From Rhodoblastus sp963703385 (GTDB taxonomy: Bacteria; Pseudomonadota; Alphaproteobacteria; Rhizobiales; Beijerinckiaceae), in assembly GCA_963703385.1 (NCBI GenBank), contig OY969816.1, positions 1,984,001 through 2,048,000 on the forward strand: 64,000 bases of DNA, written 5' to 3'. Shown piece after piece: positions 9,227 to 18,116 of this stretch. Each line of letters starts with the position of its first letter. The first letter of the stretch is position 1. The translations under genes were made by a program, and so were the position numbers. The notes under the pieces were generated by a model that saw only the letters and a list, made by a program, of their open reading frames with translations, had not been told where the DNA came from and ran no database searches.

Positions 9227-10540
9227 CTAGAAACTGTCCTTGATCCAGCGGCCGACCCTGCCGAAATAGCCCGCCGCTCGCAGCTCCCCGCCCCCGCTGG
9301 AGCGGCTTGGCTCGAAATATTCGACATTCGAGAATTGCGGATAGACCAGCAGCCCGACAGAGGCCGAAAAGCCGGGGCTTTTCGCCGATTCCGGCATGCC
9401 CTGGACGCCGAGCGGACGCCCGACGCGGATCTGGCCGCTTAAGATTCGCCGCGCCGCTTCGGGCAGGCCGGTGAGCTGGCTCGCGCCGCCGGTCAGAACG
9501 ATCCGGCAGCCGGAGGTTGGCTGGAAACCCGCGGCCTTGAGGCGGTCGCGCGCCAGTTCGAGAATTTCCTCGACGCGCGGGCGAATGATCCGCGTGAGCT
9601 GCGACTTGGAAATATGGATCGCGCCGTCGCCGTCGTCGCCGACCTGAGGAACCGTCAGGGTTTCGCGGTCGTCGGACGGCGAGGAGATGGCGCTGCCGTA
9701 CAGCGTCTTGAGCCGCTCGGCGTCGGCGAGCTTGGTGTTGAGGCCGCGCGCGATATCCATGGTGATGTGCTTGCCGCCGACGGCGAAGGCGTCGCTGTGC
9801 AGCAGCTTGCTGTCGCGGAACACGCCAACGCCGACCGAGCCGCCGCCGAGGTCGAGCACGGTCGCGCCGAGCACCGCCTCGTCGTCCACGAGAACCGCCA
9901 GGCCGGACGCATATGGCGTCGCGACCACCGCCTCGATCGACAGGTGGCAGCGCTCGACGGCGAGCAGAAGATTGCTGAGCGCCGCCGCGTCTGCGCTGAC
10001 GACATGAAGGTCGGCGCCGAGCGCCTCGCCCATCATGCCCTTGGGGTCGTGGATGCCGCCTGCTCCGTCGAGGGTGAAGCCGGTCGGCAGGCTGTGCAGG
10101 ATCGCCCGGCCCTGTTGGGCGGTGCGCAGGCTGGTCGCCTCCAGCACCCGATGGATGTCGTTCTGCGAGACGCTGCGGGCGACCGGCACGTGGGCATGGA
10201 AATAGGCCGAGCCGAGACGGCCGCCGTGATTGGCGACGATCACGCTTTCGACCTGCGCCTTGGCCATGCGCTCGGCGGCGTCCACCGCGAGACGGATCGC
10301 GGCCTCGGCCTCGTCCATGTCGATGACCACGCCGCCCTTGATGCCGCGCGACCGCTGATGGCCGATGCCGAGGATGCGGGTGCGGTGGGTGCGGCCGCGC
10401 AGAAGGTCGGACGGTTCGGCCGGAACCAGCTTGGCGATCAGGCAGACCACCTTGGAGGCGCCGACGTCGAGCACGCAGAGGATCGAGCTCTTGCGCGTGG
10501 AGATCGGCTTGATCCGGGGCAGATGGACGGAGGCGATCAT
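9227..10540 (-). CDS. ftsA: Cell division protein FtsA
   Basis: Actin-like protein that tethers FtsZ to the inner membrane. It has 437 residues. Actin-fold nucleotide-binding motifs are visible: LCVLDVGASKVVCLIAKL at the N terminus and ATVLDLGGGSVGVGVF, then IVLTGGASQLTGL near the C terminus. It ends in an amphipathic helix candidate (GRVGRWIKDSF), the usual membrane-targeting sequence. Its ATG overlaps the ftsQ stop (ATGA), and ftsZ follows on the same strand. Confidence 0.97.
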   Translation of the reverse strand: MIASVHLPRIKPISTRKSSILCVLDVGASKVVCLIAKLVPAEPSDLLRGRTHRTRILGIGHQRSRGIKGGVVIDMDEAEAAIRLAVDAAERMAKAQVESVIVANHGGRLGSAYFHAHVPVARSVSQNDIHRVLEATSLRTAQQGRAILHSLPTGFTLDGAGGIHDPKGMMGEALGADLHVVSADAAALSNLLLAVERCHLSIEAVVATPYASGLAVLVDDEAVLGATVLDLGGGSVGVGVFRDSKLLHSDAFAVGGKHITMDIARGLNTKLADAERLKTLYGSAISSPSDDRETLTVPQVGDDGDGAIHISKSQLTRIIRPRVEEILELARDRLKAAGFQPTSGCRIVLTGGASQLTGLPEAARRILSGQIRVGRPLGVQGMPESAKSPGFSASVGLLVYPQFSNVEYFEPSRSSGGGELRAAGYFGRVGRWIKDSF

Positions 10541-11541
10541 TTACGCGCTCCCTTCGCGTGCGATTGGGCGGCGGCCCGCGCGGCGGCGGCTTCCTCGGTC
10601 AGGCGCACGTAAAGTTTGCCGGGAACGCGCAGGTCGAGCGAAACGACCGCCTTTTCGACGAGGCCGGATTGAGCTTCGAGCCGGCCCAGAAGGACGACAG
10701 CCTGTCGCGGATTGGCCTCGGGCAGCAGCACGTCCACGCCGGAGGTCATCTTGAGGTTCCAGCGCCGCCGCGACACCAGCACGCCGGCGCGGATCTTGCC
10801 GCGCAAATCGCCGGCGGCGTCGAGCAGCGCGACATATTCGCCGATCCGCTCGTTGGCGCCGTCGCCGACGACGAAAGGCAGGGATTCGAATTTCGGATTG
10901 TTCAGCTTGTCGATCGGCGCGCCGTCGGCGGCGACGATCGAAACCGCGCCGTCCTTCTGCCACAGGCCATAGGGCTTGCGCTCGGTCACGTCGATGACGA
11001 GGCGGTCCGGAAAAAATTTGCGGACGCTGGCGTTCTTGATCAACGGCAAGGCGAGCAGGCGGTTGCGCAGTTCGCCGGCGTCCAGGAACAGCAGCGATTG
11101 TCTGGAATCGGCTCCGACGATCTCGAGAATCTGCTTGTCGGTCACTTCATGCTGGCCGGCGATGGTGACCGAGCCGATCCCGAAGCCGAGCGCGCGCGCG
11201 ATCATGTCGTTGGGCGCGCCATAGTCCTGCACGTAAGCAGCATATTGACCGTTGGCGACGGCGCCGAACAGACCGGCCCCGGAGAGGAAGACGATGGCGA
11301 GGACCGAGCCGAGCCCCGGCAGTCTCAGAAAGGTGGTGAGCGCGCCGTTTTCCTCGCGGATGCGGGGACGGCGCCGCGGCGCGGCCTTTGGCGCTGTCTT
11401 GGCGTGGCCCGCAACCCGCGGATGGAAAAGCGAAAAACCCGGGAAGGAGCTTGCCGCGGCGCCTGTGAGCCCAGCGCGCGGAGACGCGAGGGCTGGATCA
11501 AGCCCATCTACCGGTCGCAGGAGGCGTCTTCCACCATCCAT
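10537..11541 (-). CDS. ftsQ: Cell division protein FtsQ
   Basis: Bitopic divisome protein linking cytoplasmic and periplasmic division factors. It has 334 residues: a basic cytoplasmic segment (KTAPKAAPRRRPRIR), one membrane span (VLAIVFLSGAGLFGAV), a POTRA domain (IGSVTIAGQHEVTDKQILEIVG), and the FtsQ beta domain (RKFFPDRLVIDVTERKPYGLWQ). The start at 11541 overlaps the 3' end of ddl by 34 bases. A start further downstream is possible because the first 30 residues are poorly constrained. The stop overlaps the ftsA start. Confidence 0.94.
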   Translation of the reverse strand: MDGGRRLLRPVDGLDPALASPRAGLTGAAASSFPGFSLFHPRVAGHAKTAPKAAPRRRPRIREENGALTTFLRLPGLGSVLAIVFLSGAGLFGAVANGQYAAYVQDYGAPNDMIARALGFGIGSVTIAGQHEVTDKQILEIVGADSRQSLLFLDAGELRNRLLALPLIKNASVRKFFPDRLVIDVTERKPYGLWQKDGAVSIVAADGAPIDKLNNPKFESLPFVVGDGANERIGEYVALLDAAGDLRGKIRAGVLVSRRRWNLKMTSGVDVLLPEANPRQAVVLLGRLEAQSGLVEKAVVSLDLRVPGKLYVRLTEEAAAARAAAQSHAKGARK

Positions 11542-12431
11542 TTCACAAGCTCACCGAACGGAACGCCGGCATAAGCGGCCATTTCGGGCGCAAGGGAGGT
11601 CTCGGTCATTCCCGGCTGAGTATTGACTTCCAGAACGACGAGCTCGCCCGCACCACCGGGGGTATCGTCGTAACGGAAATCGGTTCGGCTCATGCCGCGG
11701 CAACCGAGGGCCCTGTGCGCCTTCAACGCCAAATCTTGAACAAGTTGGTAAATATTTTCTTTAACTTTTGCAGGAAGTTCATGAATTGACCCCCCCGGAG
11801 CATATTTGGAATCGAAATCGTACCAATCGCTCGACACGGCCTTGATCTCGGTGACGCCCATCGCCCGGTCGCCCATCACCGCGCAAGTCAACTCGCGCCC
11901 GGCGATGAATTTTTCCGCCAGCATCAAGTCGCCATAGGACCAGTCGGGGCGCAGCAATTCCTGCGGCGGATGCGAGGTTCCCTCCTTGACGATGAACACA
12001 CCGTAGGACGAGCCTTCCGAAATCGGCTTGAGCACATAGGGCGGCGGCAGGACATGCTCCTTCGCCGCCTCGAAGCGCGAAACGGTCTGGCCAGCGGGAA
12101 CCGGAATTCCCGCCGCAGCGAAAACGATCTTCGCCTTTTCCTTGTTGGCGGCGAGCGCCGAGGCCAGCACGCCGGAATGGCTGTAGGGGATGCGCAGCAG
12201 CTCCAGCACGCCCTGGATGATTCCGTCCTCGCCGCCCGGTCCGTGCAGGGCGTTGAGCGCGGCGTCAGGCTTGAGCTTTGCCAGAACTTCCGCAACGTCG
12301 CGGCCGACATCGACGCGCGAAACCTTGAAACCCTGGCCTTCGAGCGCCCTGGCGCAGGCTTCGCCTGAGCGCAGGGATACGCCGCGCTCGCTGGAAAAAC
12401 CGCCCATCAGGACGGCGACATGCTTGGTCAT
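11508..12431 (-). CDS. ddlB: D-alanine-D-alanine ligase
   Basis: ATP-grasp enzyme making the D-Ala-D-Ala dipeptide used by MurF. It has 307 residues. Visible features: N-terminal HVAVLMGGFSSERGVSLRSG, the ATP-grasp loop PISEGSSYGVFIV, and the metal-binding end FLEVNTQPGMT-like segment (VVLEVNTQPGMTETSL). The ATG at 12429-12431 is preceded by GAAAGGAAAATAC, a good ribosome binding site; an upstream in-frame ATG at 12446 overlaps that site and is less likely. A dispersed repeat separates it from murB. Confidence 0.96.
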   Translation of the reverse strand: MTKHVAVLMGGFSSERGVSLRSGEACARALEGQGFKVSRVDVGRDVAEVLAKLKPDAALNALHGPGGEDGIIQGVLELLRIPYSHSGVLASALAANKEKAKIVFAAAGIPVPAGQTVSRFEAAKEHVLPPPYVLKPISEGSSYGVFIVKEGTSHPPQELLRPDWSYGDLMLAEKFIAGRELTCAVMGDRAMGVTEIKAVSSDWYDFDSKYAPGGSIHELPAKVKENIYQLVQDLALKAHRALGCRGMSRTDFRYDDTPGGAGELVVLEVNTQPGMTETSLAPEMAAYAGVPFGELVKWMVEDASCDR

Positions 12432-12449
12432 GTATTTTCCTTTCAACCA

Positions 12450-12573
12450 CCGTCACTGCGGGGAGCGATCGCGACGAAGCAATCCACGCCGTGGCTTGCG
12501 CGATTGGTGGATTGCTTCGCGGAGCCTGTCATCGGACCGGCCGAAGGCCGGATCCGTTGGCTGGCAATGACGG
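12450..12573. repeat. Dispersed repeat, copy 1 (between murB and ddl)
   Basis: A noncoding element with internal CGAAGCAATCC / GGATTGCTTCG complementarity and ends CCGTCA...TGACGG. Its core 12509-12562 (54 bases) is identical, in inverted orientation, to 33782-33835. It occupies the only sizeable gap inside the mur-fts cluster apart from the ftsW-murD gap. Confidence 0.85.
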
Positions 12574-12583
12574 AGCGTGTTGA

Positions 12584-13513
12584 TTACCCCTTCACTCCGA
12601 TTCGCTTGATTTCCCATTGTAATTCCATGCCGGTCGCGGCCTTGACCCTGGCGCGGACTTCCTCGCCGAGATTTTCGATGTCTTGCGCCGTCGCCGCGCC
12701 GCGATTGATCAAAAAGTTGCAGTGCATCTGCGAAACCTGCGCGTCGCCGACGACGAGGCCGCGGCAGCCGGCGCGGTCGATCAACGCCCAAGCCTTTTCG
12801 CCGGGCGGGTTCTTGAAGGTCGAGCCGCCGGTCTTTTCCCGGATCGGCTGCGATTTCTCCCGCGCCTCGGTGATCCGCTCCATCTCGGCGACGATTTTCG
12901 CGGGCTCGCCCGGCCGCCCCTGAAACAAGGCGCCGGTGAAGATCACATCCTCCGGCGCCCCGCTGTGGCGGTAGGTCATGTGGAGGTCTTCGACCGCGAA
13001 TTCGACGATCTCGCCCCGGCGATCGACCCCCCGCGCGGAAACCAGAACATCCCCGGTTTCGCCGCCATGGGCGCCGGCGTTCATCCGAAGCGCGCCGCCG
13101 ATGGCGCCGGGAACGCCGCGCAGAAAGGAGAGGCCGTCGATCCCGGCCTCGGCCGCGACTTTGGCGACGCGCATGTCGGGCGCCGCCGCGCCGGCGCGCA
13201 GCCTGAAACCCTCTTCCACCGCGATCTCGCCGAAAACCTTGCCGCCGAGACGAATCACCACGCCTTCGACGCCGCCGTCGCGCACGATCAGATTGGAGCC
13301 GAGGCCGATGGTCGTGACCGGGATATCGTCGGGGAGGTTTTTCAGGAAATAAGCGAGGTCGGCCTCATCGGCCGGATTGAACAGGACTTCCGCCGGCCCT
13401 CCCACGCGAAACCAGGTGAAGGGCGCAAGCGCGACCCCCGCCGCCAGCCGTCCGCGCAATTCAGGCGCGGCGGCGGCCACGCGCGCGGCCAGCCCAGACC
13501 AAGCCGCGCTCAT
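12584..13513 (-). CDS. murB: UDP-N-acetylenolpyruvoylglucosamine reductase MurB
   Basis: FAD enzyme reducing UDP-GlcNAc-enolpyruvate to UDP-MurNAc. It has 309 residues. Visible motifs: FTWFRVGGPAEVLFNPAD and IGLGSNLIVRDGG (FAD binding), GVPGAIGGALRMNAGAHGGETGD, and the catalytic region GSTFKNPPGEKAWALID with the active-site Ser, followed by NFLINRGAATAQDIENL. The start codon overlaps the stop of the upstream amidotransferase (ATGA), indicating translational coupling. Confidence 0.96.
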   Translation of the reverse strand: MSAAWSGLAARVAAAAPELRGRLAAGVALAPFTWFRVGGPAEVLFNPADEADLAYFLKNLPDDIPVTTIGLGSNLIVRDGGVEGVVIRLGGKVFGEIAVEEGFRLRAGAAAPDMRVAKVAAEAGIDGLSFLRGVPGAIGGALRMNAGAHGGETGDVLVSARGVDRRGEIVEFAVEDLHMTYRHSGAPEDVIFTGALFQGRPGEPAKIVAEMERITEAREKSQPIREKTGGSTFKNPPGEKAWALIDRAGCRGLVVGDAQVSQMHCNFLINRGAATAQDIENLGEEVRARVKAATGMELQWEIKRIGVKG

Positions 13514-14211
13514 GTAAAGGCGCTTTCAAGCCAGGACGTCACGACTTCGGCGCCGAGCGCGGCCGTCGCCGCGCCGAATTGCGCCGCCTGCTTGCGCAGG
13601 CTGGCCGGCCGGATTTTCGCCGCCGACAATTCGACTGCATGGCCGATCAGCCAGCTTTCGATGGCTTCCGGCGGAACCTCGACATGAAATTGCAGGCCGA
13701 GGGCGTAGGCGCCGAGGGCGAAAGCCTGATTGGGACAGGCGGCGGTGAAAGCCAGACGAACCGAGCCGGGCGGCAGGTCGAAATTGTCGCCATGCCAATG
13801 GAGCACGGGCTGGTCATTGAGGGGCGCCAGCACCGAATTGAGGCCGGGCGGCGTGAGATTCAGGGGCGCGTAGCCGATTTCCTTCGCCGGCCCCCGCCCG
13901 ACCCGCGCGCCGAGCGAGGCCGCCATCAATTGCGCCCCCAGGCAAATGCCGAGCGTCGGCCTTTTCGCGCGCAGACGGTCGCCGATCGCCGCGGTTTCAT
14001 TGACCAGCCAGGGATAGGCCTCGACCTCGTAAACGCCGATCGGGGCGCCCAGCACGACCAGCAGATCGCAGTTCTGCATTTCCTCGACGGGAAAAGGCTG
14101 AACGCCGGCCTCGAAATAACCAATCTCGAAGCCAAGCTCGGGCAGGAGCGCCCCCAGAACGCCCAGATCCTCGAAGGCGACATGGCGAATGACGAGGCAA
14201 GACCGACTCAC
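13510..14211 (-). CDS. Class-I glutamine amidotransferase inserted between murC and murB
   Basis: A 233-residue single-domain glutaminase of the GMP-synthase-like type. The nucleophile elbow TLGICLGAQLMA carries the catalytic Cys. LGLQFHVEVPPEAIESW carries the catalytic His and the following Glu. The start chosen is GTG at 14209-14211 because it overlaps the murC stop as GTGA; a longer frame to 14256 has no family resemblance. The stop in turn overlaps the murB start. It is therefore co-translated with cell-wall genes, yet I do not know it as a standard dcw member. It could be an unlinked amidotransferase, or could supply ammonia for amidating a precursor. The substrate cannot be read from the sequence. 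Confidence 0.85.
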   Translation of the reverse strand: MSRSCLVIRHVAFEDLGVLGALLPELGFEIGYFEAGVQPFPVEEMQNCDLLVVLGAPIGVYEVEAYPWLVNETAAIGDRLRAKRPTLGICLGAQLMAASLGARVGRGPAKEIGYAPLNLTPPGLNSVLAPLNDQPVLHWHGDNFDLPPGSVRLAFTAACPNQAFALGAYALGLQFHVEVPPEAIESWLIGHAVELSAAKIRPASLRKQAAQFGAATAALGAEVVTSWLESAFT

Positions 14212-15617
14212 GCGGCATCTCCCGCCGCGAGCTGACCGGGCAAAGCATAGGCCCATTGGGTGATGTTGCCGGCGCCGAGCATGACCACATAATCCCCCGG
14301 CGCGGCGATTTTACGGATCAGGTCCGGCAAATCGTCGGGGCTTGGCAAGGCGATCGCCTGGCGATGGCCGTGGGCCTTGATCGCGGCGACCAGGGCGTCC
14401 TTGTTGACGCCCTCGATCGGCGCCTCGCCGGCCGGATAGACATCGGCCACGATCACCACGTCGGCGTCGTTGAAACAGGTCGCGAACTGGTCGAACAGCG
14501 ACTGAAGACGGGTGAAGCGGTGCGGCTGGGCCACGGCGATCACCTTGTGCGGGGTCGAGGCGCGCGCGGCGCGCAGCACCGCGGCGATTTCCACCGGATG
14601 ATGGCCGTAATCGTCGAAGATCGCCGCGCCCTTCCATTCGCCGGCGCGGGTGAAGCGCCGTTTCACGCCGCCGAACGACGCCAGGCCCTTGCGGATGTTC
14701 TCGACGCTGACGCCGAGCTGATGGGCGACGGCGATCGCGGCGGTGGCGTTGAGGGCGTTGTGATGGCCGGGCATGGGCAGGGCCAGATCGGTCAGGACCT
14801 CCTCGCGGCCATGCTGGCGGTCCCGCAGGGTGACGTCGAAGCGCGACACGCCGCCCGCGAGGTCGATATTGGAGAGCCGCACGTCGGCCTGCGGGTTCTC
14901 GCCATAGGTCACGACGCGGCGGTCCTCGATCTTGCCGACCAGCTCCTGCACCGTGGGATGGTCGAGGCACATCACCGCGAAGCCGTAGAACGGCAGGTTC
15001 TCGACGAAGGCGCGGAAGGCCTCCTTGATCGCGTCATAGGTCTTGAAATGATCGAGGTGCTCAGGGTCGATATTGGTGACCACCGCGACGTCGGCCGGCA
15101 GTTTCAGAAAGGTGCCGTCGCTTTCGTCGGCCTCGACCACCATCCAGTCGCCGCCGCCGAGCCGGGCGTTGGTCCCATAGGCGTTGATGATGCCGCCATT
15201 GATGACCGTCGGGTCGAGCCCGCCGGCGTCGAGCAAGGTCGCGACCATCGAAGTCGTGGTGGTCTTGCCATGGGTGCCGGCGATGGCGACGCATTGCTTG
15301 AGCCGCATCAGCTCGGCGAGCATTTCGGCGCGGCGCACGACGGGCAGGCGTTTTTCGCGCGCGGCGGCGAGTTCGGGATTGTCGCGCTTGATCGCGGTCG
15401 AGACCACAACCACGGCGGCGTCTCCCAGATTGCGGGCGTCGTGGCCGATGAAGACGCGCGCGCCTTTTTCCCGCAGGCGCTTGACATTGGCGTTGTCGGA
15501 GGCGTCCGAGCCCTGGACGTCATAGCCGAGATTGAGCAGCACTTCGGCGATGCCGGACATGCCGATGCCGCCGATCCCGACGAAATGGATGGGGCCAAGT
15601 TTGCTCGGCAATTTCAT
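14208..15617 (-). CDS. murC: UDP-N-acetylmuramate-L-alanine ligase MurC
   Basis: Adds L-Ala to UDP-MurNAc. It has 469 residues. The N-terminal UDP-binding region IHFVGIGGIGMSGIAEVLLNLGY is followed by the Mur-ligase P-loop VAIAGTHGKTTTTSMVA, the central domain (VVTNIDPEHLDHF), and the C-terminal domain with FDDYGHHPVEIAAVL and AQPHRFTRLQSLF. The start MKLPSKLGPIHFVG is standard. It follows murG by 31 bases and overlaps the amidotransferase gene at its stop. Confidence 0.97.
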   Translation of the reverse strand: MKLPSKLGPIHFVGIGGIGMSGIAEVLLNLGYDVQGSDASDNANVKRLREKGARVFIGHDARNLGDAAVVVVSTAIKRDNPELAAAREKRLPVVRRAEMLAELMRLKQCVAIAGTHGKTTTTSMVATLLDAGGLDPTVINGGIINAYGTNARLGGGDWMVVEADESDGTFLKLPADVAVVTNIDPEHLDHFKTYDAIKEAFRAFVENLPFYGFAVMCLDHPTVQELVGKIEDRRVVTYGENPQADVRLSNIDLAGGVSRFDVTLRDRQHGREEVLTDLALPMPGHHNALNATAAIAVAHQLGVSVENIRKGLASFGGVKRRFTRAGEWKGAAIFDDYGHHPVEIAAVLRAARASTPHKVIAVAQPHRFTRLQSLFDQFATCFNDADVVIVADVYPAGEAPIEGVNKDALVAAIKAHGHRQAIALPSPDDLPDLIRKIAAPGDYVVMLGAGNITQWAYALPGQLAAGDAA

Positions 15618-15648
15618 TGGCGAAACTCCAGGAAAGCCGCGCGGGGAG

Positions 15649-16743
15649 CTAAAGCCCGGCGGTCTTGAGGGCCAGATCGGCCAATCGTTCGGCGGCGTCG
15701 GGAATGCCCGCGCTCTTGGCCGCTTGCGCGCGCCGCGTCAAGCCCTTTGGATCGTCGAGCGCCCGGGCGAGCCTGTCGGCCAGCCATTCCGGGGTGAAGC
15801 CGGTCTGGCGCATCACCTCCGCCGCGCCGGTCTTTTCGAGATGCCTGGCGTTGGCCGCCTGATCGGCGTCGAGCGCATGTGGGAAAGGCACGAGAATCGA
15901 CGGGCGGCCGATCACCGCCAGCTCCGCAACTGTCGAGGCGCCGGAGCGCGCCAGCACCAGATGGGCCTCCGCCATGCGCTGGGGCAGATCCGGAAAAAAG
16001 GGCGCGGCCTCGAAATTCACGTTCAGGCGTTGATAGGCGTCCCGGACCCGGGCCAGATCCTCGCCGCGCGCCTGCTGCACGATGACCAGCCGCGCCCGCT
16101 GTTCGGGCGCAAGCAGGCCGATCGCCGCCGGGATGACGTCGGACATGATCCGCGCGCCCTGCGAGCCGCCGGTCACCAGCAGGCGCAGGCGCCCGTCGTC
16201 GAAACCGGGATAGGACAGGCGCGCCGCCTCCAGCACCGCCGGGCGGACCGGATTGCCGACCTGGACGACGCGGTCGCTCAAGGAATCGGGCAGGCCTTCG
16301 AGAGTCGGAAATCCGCAGGCGATTTTTTCCGCGCGCTTGGCCAGAAAACGATTGGCGCGCCCCATCACCGCGTTCTGTTCGTGCAGGATCAGCGGAAGCG
16401 CGCGCAGCGAGGCGGCCAAAGCCGGCGGCACGGTGGGATAGCCGCCGAAGCACACCACCGCGCGAGGCTTGATTCTCCCGAGCAGCCCATAGGCCTCGAT
16501 CACCCCCTTGCCAAGGGTGAGCGCCGCCGAAATTTTGGCCGCGAGGCCGGCCGAGGTCGGCGTCGCCGAGGCGATTTGATGGATTTCCTCGGCGGGAAAA
16601 TCGCCGCCATAGCGCAAGGCGCGCTCGTCGGTGGCGAGGCGCACCCGCGCGCCGCGCGCCGCCAGGGCGTGGGCGAGCGCCTGCGCGGGAAAGAGATGGC
16701 CGCCGGTTCCCCCGGCGGCGACCAGGATGAGATTGTCCTTCAT
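15649..16743 (-). CDS. murG: Lipid II synthase MurG
   Basis: Peripheral membrane glycosyltransferase that adds GlcNAc to lipid I. It has 364 residues. Visible motifs: N-terminal glycine-rich loop LVAAGGTGGHLFPAQALA, the acceptor region FGGYPTVPPALAA, and the donor-site loop LVTGGSQGARIMSDV, then RSGASTVAELAVIGRPSILVPFPHA. The start at 16743 (MKDNLILVAAGG) is chosen over an upstream ATG at 16788, because that extension is encoded by a short tandem repeat and overlaps the ftsW stop. Confidence 0.96.
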   Translation of the reverse strand: MKDNLILVAAGGTGGHLFPAQALAHALAARGARVRLATDERALRYGGDFPAEEIHQIASATPTSAGLAAKISAALTLGKGVIEAYGLLGRIKPRAVVCFGGYPTVPPALAASLRALPLILHEQNAVMGRANRFLAKRAEKIACGFPTLEGLPDSLSDRVVQVGNPVRPAVLEAARLSYPGFDDGRLRLLVTGGSQGARIMSDVIPAAIGLLAPEQRARLVIVQQARGEDLARVRDAYQRLNVNFEAAPFFPDLPQRMAEAHLVLARSGASTVAELAVIGRPSILVPFPHALDADQAANARHLEKTGAAEVMRQTGFTPEWLADRLARALDDPKGLTRRAQAAKSAGIPDAAERLADLALKTAGL

Positions 16744-16749
16744 GTCCCC

Positions 16750-16794
16750 AAGACTTGTTCCGCCAAGACTTGTTCCGCCATGATTCATTCCGCC
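16750..16794. repeat. 15-bp tandem repeat between ftsW and murG
   Basis: Two identical units AAGACTTGTTCCGCC (16750-16764 and 16765-16779) and a diverged third unit (16780-16794). The repeat spans the ftsW stop codon and the spacer before murG. Confidence 0.8.
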
Positions 16795-17954
16795 GGGACT
16801 CCCGTCGGCGCATCGGCGGGCCCAGGCTCGGCGCGGTCGAAAAGGATGGTGGATTTCGACCGCTTTCGGGTGACCGCGAGCAGGAAGCCGACGGTGATTC
16901 CGAGCGACAACAGCGACGACCCGCCGTAGGAAATGAACGGCAAAGTCATGCCCTTGGCCGGCATCAGATGGAGATTCACCGCCATGTTGATCGAAGCCTG
17001 AAGGCCGAACAGCAGCGCGAGCCCGGCTGCCGCGAAACGGCAGAACGGGTCGTCGTCGCGCGACGTCTTGAGCAGGGCCCGCAGAACGATGAAGGCATAG
17101 ACCCCGACAATGAACATGCAGAACAGCAGGCCGAATTCCTCGCCGGTGACGGCGAAGATGAAATCGGTGTGGGAGTCCGGCAGAACCTGCTTGAGCACGC
17201 CCTCGCCCGGCCCCTTGCCGAACCAGCCGCCGGAGATGAAACTGTCGCGCGCCGTGTCCACCTGGAACGTGTCGGCTATGCCGCCGATCTGGCCGGGGTC
17301 GAGGAAGTGCATGATGCGCGAGCGCACGTGAGGCACGAATTTATAGGCCAGCGTCACGGAAACGGCGCCGGCGGCGCCGAGCCCGCCAAGCCAGAACCAG
17401 TGCAGGCCGGCCATGAAGAACAAGGCGCCCCAGACCAGCGACAGCAGCATGGTCTGGCCGAAGTCGGGCTGAAGGATCAGCGGCGCGACCGTCGCGGGAA
17501 AGAGCAGGATGGCGATCCAGTTGGCCGGCAGGTCACGGCGTTTCGCGCCTTCGGAAATCGCCCAGGCGGCGAGGACGACAAAGGCGGGTTTTAGGAATTC
17601 CGACGGCTGAACCCCGAGAATCCAGCGCTTGGCGCCTTTCACCTCGTGGCCGAACAGCAGAGCCGCGAAAACCAGCCCCATCGAGGCGATGTAGATCGCC
17701 AGCGCCGTCCGCCGCACCAGGCGCGGCGGCAGGAAGGACAGCGACAGCATGATGACGACCGTCGGGACCAGGAATTCGGCCTGCCGGTTGACGAAATGGA
17801 ACGGCGGCAGATGCAGCCGGTCCGCGACCGGCGGGCTGCCGCCCATGACCAGGACCAGCCCGAGCACGACCAGGGCGCCGACGCCGAGGAGCAGCCAGCG
17901 ATCGACCGTCCACCACCAGTCGGCGATCGCCGAGCGTTCCGCGCGAGAGATCAT
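16785..17954 (-). CDS. ftsW: SEDS peptidoglycan polymerase FtsW
   Basis: Septal glycosyltransferase partnered with FtsI. It has 389 residues and about ten hydrophobic segments. SEDS landmarks: QPSEFLKPAFVVLAAWA, LLFPATVAPLILQPDFGQTMLL, the catalytic-loop Asp in FLDPGQIGGIADTFQVDTA, SFISGGWFGKGPGEGVLKQVLPDSHTDFIFAVTGEEFGL, and the C-terminal FISYGGSSLLSLGITVGFLLAV. Start ATG at 17952-17954. A 160-base gap with several hairpins separates it from murD upstream. Confidence 0.97.
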   Translation of the reverse strand: MISRAERSAIADWWWTVDRWLLLGVGALVVLGLVLVMGGSPPVADRLHLPPFHFVNRQAEFLVPTVVIMLSLSFLPPRLVRRTALAIYIASMGLVFAALLFGHEVKGAKRWILGVQPSEFLKPAFVVLAAWAISEGAKRRDLPANWIAILLFPATVAPLILQPDFGQTMLLSLVWGALFFMAGLHWFWLGGLGAAGAVSVTLAYKFVPHVRSRIMHFLDPGQIGGIADTFQVDTARDSFISGGWFGKGPGEGVLKQVLPDSHTDFIFAVTGEEFGLLFCMFIVGVYAFIVLRALLKTSRDDDPFCRFAAAGLALLFGLQASINMAVNLHLMPAKGMTLPFISYGGSSLLSLGITVGFLLAVTRKRSKSTILFDRAEPGPADAPTGVPAE

Positions 17955-18017
17955 GTAAGTTTCCTCAATTTTGCCATCGCTTGCGCGATGGCGCCCCTCG
18001 CATCAGCACGGCCATCA

Positions 18018-18082
18018 GCCCGTCTTCAGACGGGCGTCTTCCGACGCCCTTTTGGCATTCGCTCCTAGCTGGCTTCGCCAGC
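18018..18082. repeat. Cluster of three hairpins in the murD-ftsW gap
   Basis: GCCCGTC-TTCA-GACGGGC (18018-18035) and GGGCGTC-TTCC-GACGCCC (18032-18049) share the bases at 18032-18035, so they are mutually exclusive. A third hairpin GCTGGC-TTC-GCCAGC lies at 18068-18082. None has a clear U-tract in the direction of transcription, so attenuation or RNA processing is more likely than full termination. Confidence 0.65.
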
Positions 18083-18116
18083 AGCCAACGCGAATAATAA
18101 GCCGTGCGCTCACAAC

